A stretch of DNA of 11,042 bases from Burkholderiales bacterium (lineage in GTDB: Bacteria; Pseudomonadota; Gammaproteobacteria; Burkholderiales; Chitinimonadaceae): the NCBI GenBank assembly GCA_019234745.1, contig JAFAKZ010000428.1, positions 1 through 11,042 of the forward strand, given 5' to 3'. The notes under the pieces are model-generated. The model worked only from the letters and a program-made list of their open reading frames with translations, was not told where the DNA came from and did no database searches. The translations under genes and the position numbers were made by a program. Below are positions 7,028 through 11,042 of the stretch, one piece after another; the first letter of the stretch is position 1; each line of letters opens with the position of its first letter.

Positions 7028-7268
7028 TACCAGTACAAATCCCGCTCGAACTACTGTAGCACGACAAGGGGCATCAGGTGGCGTAGGATTCGCCCAGCGG
7101 TAGCCTCGATCATGCAACGCCTAGCCAAGGTGGCGAGCGGAGAATCGGAAAAAAGGGCGCATTGTAACGACTTTTGCCGCACCGGTCACGCTAAGTATTT
7201 GAATTTTTTAGCATGCGCCTGTCTCCCGCATTGACGCAATGCCAACCGTACCAATACAAACCCCGCTC
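7028..7268. repeat. Two copies of a 20-base near-repeat (7028-7047 and 7249-7268)
   Basis: TACCAGTACAAATCCCGCTC at 7028-7047 and TACCAATACAAACCCCGCTC at 7249-7268 agree at 18 of 20 positions in direct orientation, 221 bases apart. Read on the minus strand, the second copy is the 3' arm and T-tract of the chemoreceptor terminator. The first copy lies just upstream of the rsfS start codon and has no partner arm, so it cannot form the terminator stem. Confidence 0.7.
7161..7189 (-). promoter_or_regulatory. Sigma-70-type promoter for rsfS-rlmH-maf
   Basis: On the minus strand GTGACC (7189-7184, -35) is followed after exactly 17 bases by TACAAT (7166-7161, -10). The -10 matches the consensus at five of six positions and the -35 at four of six. 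Immediately upstream, 7191-7210 is almost all A/T and resembles an UP element; GCTAA (7190-7194) and TTAGC (7208-7212) flank it as an inverted pair. Transcription would begin near 7154, giving a leader of about 130 bases before rsfS. Confidence 0.55.
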
Positions 7269-7284
7269 CTGAGAGCGGGGTTTT
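7258..7284 (-). terminator. Intrinsic terminator of the chemoreceptor gene
   Basis: CCCCGCTC (7261-7268) and GAGCGGGG (7273-7280) form a perfect eight-base-pair GC-rich stem with a four-base loop. It is flanked by AAA on the left and TTTT on the right, so it can work in both directions. It lies 30 bases beyond the stop of the only gene reading into it, the minus-strand chemoreceptor gene. On that strand the stem is followed by a mixed T-tract (TTTGTATT). It separates that gene from the rsfS promoter. Confidence 0.85.
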
Positions 7285-7313
7285 GATTTTGCGCGGCTGC
7301 CCGCCTCAGGCGT

Positions 7314-8477
7314 CTACTTGTCGAAGCGTGTCACCAGCGACTTGAGGCCGGTCGCCATCTGCGTCAGCGCCTCAGCCGAGGTCGCGAGCTGCTGCGCTTC
7401 ACGGTTGTTCGCCTCGATCGTGCTGGCCATGCGCTCGATGGTCTTGGCCATATCGTCGGCCGTGGACGTCTGCTGGCGCACGGAATCGGCGATCTTGTGC
7501 GTCATCTCCACCGTACGCTCCGACGCCTTGCCCACTTCCGCTAGGTTGCGGCTGCACGCCTCGATGGCGGCCGTACCGTTGGATACCTCGGCCACGGCAT
7601 CTTCCATGGTCATCAGCGTGGCCTGCGTCACCAGCTGGATGTTGGCGACATTGTTGTTGATATCCACCGTCGACTGCGAGGTGCGCTCGGCCAGCTTACG
7701 CACTTCGTCTGCCACCACGGCAAAGCCACGGCCCGACTCGCCGGCGCGGGCTGCTTCGATGGCGGCGTTCAGCGCCAGCAGGTTGGTCTGGTCGGCGATT
7801 TCCTTGATGGTGCCGGTCATACTGCCGATGCGGGCCACCGCCTGGTTCAGGTCGTCCAGCGTGGCGCGCGCCTCGCCCACCACCTCGACGATGCGGCTGG
7901 TAGATGCAAGGCTGGCCTGCATATTGCGCTCGCTCTCCTGCAGCACAGACTTGGCCTGCATGGCCGTCTCGGCTGTTTCTTGCGTGGCGCGGCCGATTTC
8001 GTTCACAGATGCGTTCAGCTGCTCGGTGGCGGCCGACACCTGCAACGCTTGCTCGTTGCGCTGGCCCATCTGCTGCGCCAGTGCCTCGGCCGCATCATCC
8101 AGCTTGCTGGCTTGGTCGGTGAGCGTGCGCGAGGTGCTCAGTACGTCGGCGATCATCGTATGCAGGTGATTGCCTACCGTCTGGATCAGGCGAACGATGC
8201 TGGAGAACTCTTCCGAGGAGTCGACGCGGATTTCCATGCGGAAATCGCCCTGATCGACGCGCTTCAGCGCCGCTTCCACCTTCTGCAGGCCGGATGCCGC
8301 ACGCGACACCCACCAGCCACCACCCACGATCGCCGCTAGCGCACCGACCGCGCCTAGCGCCCAGACAACGGCGGTGCCGGCGCCAAGGCTGGCGGCCAGT
8401 GCCGTTGCGAGGTTGACCACAGCCAAAAAGATGAAGGAGATCCAGGCGCGCTGGGTAAAGGACATGCTGAGCATCAT
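7314..8477 (-). CDS. Methyl-accepting chemotaxis-type signalling protein without a periplasmic sensor domain
   Basis: This 387-residue protein has two closely spaced membrane helices (about 12-32 and 36-58) joined by only a few residues, so there is no periplasmic ligand domain. A HAMP-like segment (about 59-112, with KRVDQGDF at 72-79) leads to a cytoplasmic coiled-coil signalling domain. The conserved hairpin tip, which contacts CheA and CheW, is intact: EIADQTNLLALNAAIEAARA (226-245) then GRGFAVVADEVRKLAERT (249-266). There is no C-terminal CheR/CheB-binding pentapeptide; the protein ends TRFDK. Such receptors may sense membrane state or cytoplasmic or energy signals, or act through a partner; the signal cannot be told here. 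Two adjacent ATGs (8477, 8474) follow GGAG; the second is better spaced (five bases against two). No che or flagellar genes are nearby. The gene ends in a strong intrinsic terminator. Confidence 0.92.
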   Translation of the reverse strand: MMLSMSFTQRAWISFIFLAVVNLATALAASLGAGTAVVWALGAVGALAAIVGGGWWVSRAASGLQKVEAALKRVDQGDFRMEIRVDSSEEFSSIVRLIQTVGNHLHTMIADVLSTSRTLTDQASKLDDAAEALAQQMGQRNEQALQVSAATEQLNASVNEIGRATQETAETAMQAKSVLQESERNMQASLASTSRIVEVVGEARATLDDLNQAVARIGSMTGTIKEIADQTNLLALNAAIEAARAGESGRGFAVVADEVRKLAERTSQSTVDINNNVANIQLVTQATLMTMEDAVAEVSNGTAAIEACSRNLAEVGKASERTVEMTHKIADSVRQQTSTADDMAKTIERMASTIEANNREAQQLATSAEALTQMATGLKSLVTRFDK

Positions 8478-8495
8478 GACTCCGGGACGAGAGGC

Positions 8496-8524
8496 GGGTA
8501 GAACCTACCCTTATACGTTATACG
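8496..8524. promoter_or_regulatory. Dyad and tandem repeat in the chemoreceptor leader
   Basis: GGGTAG (8496-8501) and CTACCC (8505-8510) form a perfect six-base inverted repeat with a three-base spacer. It directly abuts a tandem duplication of TTATACG (8511-8524). On the minus strand this places two TATAA-containing elements just before the dyad, about 20 bases upstream of the GGAG ribosome site. It could be a -10 region with an operator or a leader hairpin. I could not find a convincing -35 or flagellar sigma-28 match. Confidence 0.35.
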
Positions 8525-8627
8525 ATGACGCGCGGAAGCGCAGCACATCGCCGGGCAACGGTCGCAAATATATAGTTTATTGGCGTCCCGCGCACGACTA
8601 CTTGCGCAATATCAGCAAGTGCTGCCA

Positions 8628-9647
8628 TTACCAGCGCGATGCGTGCTGCTCCACCACACCCAGCAAACCTTCCACGCGACGCTGCGGTGCATCGACCGTG
8701 GCCCGCACGGTGCCGCTGAAGGTGCCGACCGGCTGCACATAGCGGGTGGCCGCCACCAGCAAGTTGCGGTCCTCGCGCCGCTCCCCTTCGGGCTGGAAAC
8801 GTAGGTCCAAAAGACCGTCGTCGGTATGCACCTGCCAGGGCGCTTGCGTATCGGCGGGATCGAACTGAAACTGCGCGGCGCCCAGGGGTATCAACTTGCC
8901 ATCCAGCCACAGGGCGTTCTCGTTGTTGCCGAAATAGCCCGACTGAAGATTGAAGCCGACGGTCTCGCCGTGTGCCGACGCCCATAACCAGCGTGTATCG
9001 CGCGGCAGGAGTCCATTCGAATGGTCCTGGCTGGCCCAGGCGCCGTCCAGCGCATACCGCTTGCCGCCTGCCACCGCATGGCCTTGCACGGCCATGGCTG
9101 TCGACTTGTGCGTGGCGTGCCATACGCCGCCTTCTACGGCATTGCAGGCCAGCATCCAAGGTACGGCGCGAGGGTTGTCGATCTCCACATCCACGGCAAA
9201 GCCCTTCGGCCCACGCACGGTGAGCGCAAAGCGGCCGCGCGAGGATTCGGCAATCTCGACGGCATCACCCAGCATGGCAAAGTGGCTACGCCGACCGGGC
9301 AGGGGTAGATCGGACACCTTAGCCGTGAGCCCGGGCAGCCCGTCGCGCGACATGGCGCCTGTGACACAGCGCTGATCGCGGTCAAACAGGTAGGCAAACG
9401 CCGCGTTGGTCCAACCTATGTCCACCACGGCGCAGCCAATGAAGCAGTCGGGCGCCGCAATGCCGATATAGTGCCAGCGCTTATGGTGGAAGTGCCGCCA
9501 CAGGGGCGAGCGCCGCCATTGCGCCCCCAGCTTGCGCCAGTCGATCTCGCCACAACGGCCGATAAAGCGCCCCGCCGCGGGCACGCCATCCGCCCCGACC
9601 ACCGCGGCAGGTGCCGCATTCAACTCAAGCACGGACTTGCCCGTCAC
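8628..9647 (-). CDS. DUF2804 family protein
   Basis: This 339-residue protein looks like DUF2804, a family of unknown function related in fold to the lipocalin-like AttH/CrtC hydroxyneurosporene-synthase group. Supporting stretches are LWRHFHHKRWHYIGI (49-63), FIGCAVVDIGWTNAAFAYLFD (69-89), RYALDGAWASQDHSNGLLPRDTRWLWASA (197-225), GFNLQSGYFGNNENALWLDG (231-250) and GTFSGTV (308-314). Internal pseudo-repeats of beta-rich segments with Trp and Gly fit a double lipocalin-type barrel. I see no signal peptide or membrane helix, so it is probably cytoplasmic. The start is a GTG at 9647, inside proA, giving a 23-base overlap in another frame; another GTG at 9632 is possible. The overlap suggests translational coupling with proA, with proA first. 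Function is not known, and nothing in the sequence shows a catalytic site. Confidence 0.75.
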   Translation of the reverse strand: MTGKSVLELNAAPAAVVGADGVPAAGRFIGRCGEIDWRKLGAQWRRSPLWRHFHHKRWHYIGIAAPDCFIGCAVVDIGWTNAAFAYLFDRDQRCVTGAMSRDGLPGLTAKVSDLPLPGRRSHFAMLGDAVEIAESSRGRFALTVRGPKGFAVDVEIDNPRAVPWMLACNAVEGGVWHATHKSTAMAVQGHAVAGGKRYALDGAWASQDHSNGLLPRDTRWLWASAHGETVGFNLQSGYFGNNENALWLDGKLIPLGAAQFQFDPADTQAPWQVHTDDGLLDLRFQPEGERREDRNLLVAATRYVQPVGTFSGTVRATVDAPQRRVEGLLGVVEQHASRW

Positions 9648-10893
9648 CCAGCACTACCCACTTCTGGCTGGTGAGCCCATGCAGGCCCACTGGGCCGCGG
9701 GCGTGAATCTTGTCCGTGGAAATGCCGATCTCCGCCCCCAGGCCGTACTCGAAGCCGTCAGCAAAACGAGTGGACGCATTCACCACCACGCTGGCCGAAT
9801 CCACCTCGCGCAGGAAGCGCCGGGCACGCGTGTAATTCTCCGTGACGATGGCATCGGTATGGTGCGAGCCGAACTCGTTGATATGGGCAATCGCCTCGTC
9901 CAGGCCCGGCAGCGTACTAATAGCCAGGATGGGCGCCAGGTATTCCGTGCGCCAGTCCTCCTCTGTGGCCTCGATGGCCGGGATGCCCGCCTCGCGCAGG
10001 ATGCTCAGCGACTCGGGGCAACAGCGCAGCTCCACGCCCTTTTCGGCATAGATACGCCCTAGGCGCGGCAACACTGAAGTCGCAATCGCCTGCGCCACCA
10101 AGAGCGTCTCCATCGTATTGCAGGTGCCGTAGCGGTGCGTCTTCGCGTTGTCGGCAATGCGCACGGCCTTGTCCAGGTCCGCATCGCCATCGATATACAC
10201 GTGGCAGATGCCGTCCAGGTGCTTGATCACGGGCACGCGCGCCTCGCGGCTAACGCGCTCGATCAAGCCCTTGCCGCCGCGCGGCACGATCACATCCACG
10301 TATTCCGTCATGGTGATCAGCTCGCCTACAGCCGCGCGGTCCGTCGTCTCCAGCACCTGCACGGCCGCCTCCGGCAGGCCGGCCGCACGCAAACCCTCGC
10401 GCACGCAGGCGGCGATCACCTGATTGCTGCGCGCCGCCTCCGAGCCACCACGCAGGATGGCCGCATTGCCAGACTTCAGGCACAGCCCCGCCGCATCCGC
10501 CGTCACATTGGGCCGCGCCTCGTAGATGATCCCAATCACCCCCAGCGGCACACGCATCTTGCCCACCTGGATGCCACTCGGGCGATAAGCGAACTCGCTC
10601 ATCTCACCCACCGGGTCCGGCAGCGCCGCAATCTGGCGCAAGCCGTCCGCCATCCCCGCCACACCCTTGGCTGTCAGTGCCAAACGGTCCAGCAAGGCCG
10701 CATCCAGCCCTGCTGCACGGGCCGCATCCAAGTCGGCCACGTTGGCCGCCAGCAATTTATCCGCATCGCGCACAATGGCGTCCGCCATCGCCAGCAGCGC
10801 CTCGTTCTTCGCGTTCGTATCGGCCCGTGCAAGCACCCGCGACGCCGCGCGCGCAGCCCGCCCCAGGCCTTGCATATAGTCCTTTACGTCCAT
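9625..10893 (-). CDS. proA: Gamma-glutamyl phosphate reductase (glutamate-5-semialdehyde dehydrogenase)
   Basis: ProA reduces gamma-glutamyl phosphate with NADPH to glutamate 5-semialdehyde, the second step of proline synthesis after ProB. The 422-residue length fits the family. In this numbering, seen are PLGVIGIIYEARPNVTADAAGLCLKSGNA (about 116-144) for cofactor binding, ILRGGSEA (146-153), VPRGGKGLI (203-211), catalytic Cys258 in HRYGTCNTMETLLV, FGSHHTDAIVTEN (341-353), and the C-terminal GAEIGISTDKIHARGPVGLHGLTS. Three starts lie in a row: ATG 10899, GTG 10896 and ATG 10893, behind GGAG at 10903-10906. I chose 10893 because it gives MDVKDYMQGLG, the usual family start; the spacing of nine bases is acceptable. 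proB is not adjacent. The 3' end overlaps the DUF2804 gene. Confidence 0.95.
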   Translation of the reverse strand: MDVKDYMQGLGRAARAASRVLARADTNAKNEALLAMADAIVRDADKLLAANVADLDAARAAGLDAALLDRLALTAKGVAGMADGLRQIAALPDPVGEMSEFAYRPSGIQVGKMRVPLGVIGIIYEARPNVTADAAGLCLKSGNAAILRGGSEAARSNQVIAACVREGLRAAGLPEAAVQVLETTDRAAVGELITMTEYVDVIVPRGGKGLIERVSREARVPVIKHLDGICHVYIDGDADLDKAVRIADNAKTHRYGTCNTMETLLVAQAIATSVLPRLGRIYAEKGVELRCCPESLSILREAGIPAIEATEEDWRTEYLAPILAISTLPGLDEAIAHINEFGSHHTDAIVTENYTRARRFLREVDSASVVVNASTRFADGFEYGLGAEIGISTDKIHARGPVGLHGLTSQKWVVLGDGQVRA

Positions 10894-10950
10894 CACCATT
10901 TGCTCCGTTGCAACAACGCTTTACCCGATTCTGCCAGATTCGCAACGCAC

Positions 10951-10979
10951 TTGTCGGCCCAAATGCCCCGGGCTATTAT
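10951..10979 (+). promoter_or_regulatory. Sigma-70-type promoter of the tRNA-Ala gene
   Basis: TTGTCG (10951-10956, -35) and TATTAT (10974-10979, -10) are separated by exactly 17 bases. The -10 matches the consensus at five of six positions and the -35 at four of six. The expected start point near 10986 lies about eight bases before the mature tRNA 5' end, a short leader typical of tRNA genes. Confidence 0.65.
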
Positions 10980-10993
10980 CAGACGCGATACAC

Positions 10994-11042
10994 GGGCCGA
11001 TAGCTCAGCTGGGAGAGCGCTGCGTTCGCAATGCAGAGGTCG
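10994..11042 (+). tRNA. tRNA-Ala (anticodon CGC), 3' part cut by window edge
   Basis: The first 49 bases of a tRNA are present. The 5' acceptor strand is GGGCCGA, followed by TA and a D arm with stem GCTC/GAGC around AGCTGGGA. After G26, the anticodon stem CTGCG/TGCAG (one G-U pair) encloses the loop TTCGCAA, which puts CGC at positions 34-36 and reads the alanine codon GCG. The variable loop begins AGGTCG at the edge. The T arm, 3' acceptor strand and the G3-U70 alanine identity pair lie outside the window. A good promoter lies just upstream. Confidence 0.9.

Noticed and set aside
7025..7117. An N-terminal extension of RsfS by 31 residues starting at 7117
   Set aside because: It starts with TTG, has no ribosome site, and the added residues do not resemble RsfS; the ATG at 7024 gives the family N-terminus.
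7318..8169. A 283-codon plus-strand open frame opposite the chemoreceptor gene
   Set aside because: It is Ser/Ala-rich, antisense to the conserved signalling domain, and has no recognisable domain.
10907..10914. The palindrome GTTGCAAC upstream of proA as an operator
   Set aside because: An eight-base palindrome is expected by chance at this length of sequence, and nothing else supports a regulatory site.
1..11042. Mobile element, prophage, CRISPR array, toxin-antitoxin or defence system
   Set aside because: No transposase, integrase, terminal inverted repeats, spacer-repeat array or recognisable defence gene is present; the tRNA at the right edge has no visible attachment-site repeat in this window.

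Overview
This window looks like ordinary chromosome from a GC-rich (roughly 60% by eye) betaproteobacterium. The gene content fits: a proA / rsfS / rlmH / maf block, a YqiA-type esterase, pyrE beside exodeoxyribonuclease III, and a DUF4124 protein. Protein style suggests a Neisseriales or Burkholderiales relative such as the Chitinimonas group, but this is a guess from memory of homologues and not a computed placement. I see no phage genes, transposase, CRISPR array, plasmid functions or defence system.

Layout, left to right. Positions 1-627 (minus) hold the N-terminal half of a YqiA-like esterase, cut by the window edge, and a single-domain STAS protein upstream of it. Positions 682-3378 (plus) hold a two-gene unit: an AmpG-like muropeptide permease and a DUF2142 polytopic membrane protein. 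Positions 3382-4152 (minus) hold exodeoxyribonuclease III, convergent with the DUF2142 gene and divergent from pyrE. Positions 4227-5498 (plus) hold pyrE and a secreted DUF4124 coiled-coil protein. Positions 5514-7024 (minus) hold rsfS, rlmH and maf in transcription order, with a good promoter about 140-165 bases upstream of rsfS. Positions 7314-8477 (minus) hold a chemoreceptor-type signalling protein with no sensor domain, followed by a clear intrinsic terminator. Positions 8628-10893 (minus) hold proA and a DUF2804 protein whose start overlaps the end of proA. At the right edge (plus) a tRNA-Ala(CGC) gene begins behind a good promoter and is cut after 49 bases.

How the genes relate. RsfS (ribosome silencing) and RlmH (23S rRNA pseudouridine methylation) act on the large ribosomal subunit, and Maf is a nucleotide pyrophosphatase. 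ProA makes glutamate semialdehyde for proline. In many bacteria nadD lies between proA and rsfS. Here a DUF2804 gene and a chemoreceptor gene occupy that slot, and a 20-base near-repeat links the chemoreceptor terminator to the rsfS leader. This is the most distinctive structural feature of the window, but it is a modest one. I found no convincing new system. The least characterised parts are the AmpG-like/DUF2142 pair, the DUF2804 protein overlapping proA, and the STAS protein with alanine at the usual phosphoserine position.
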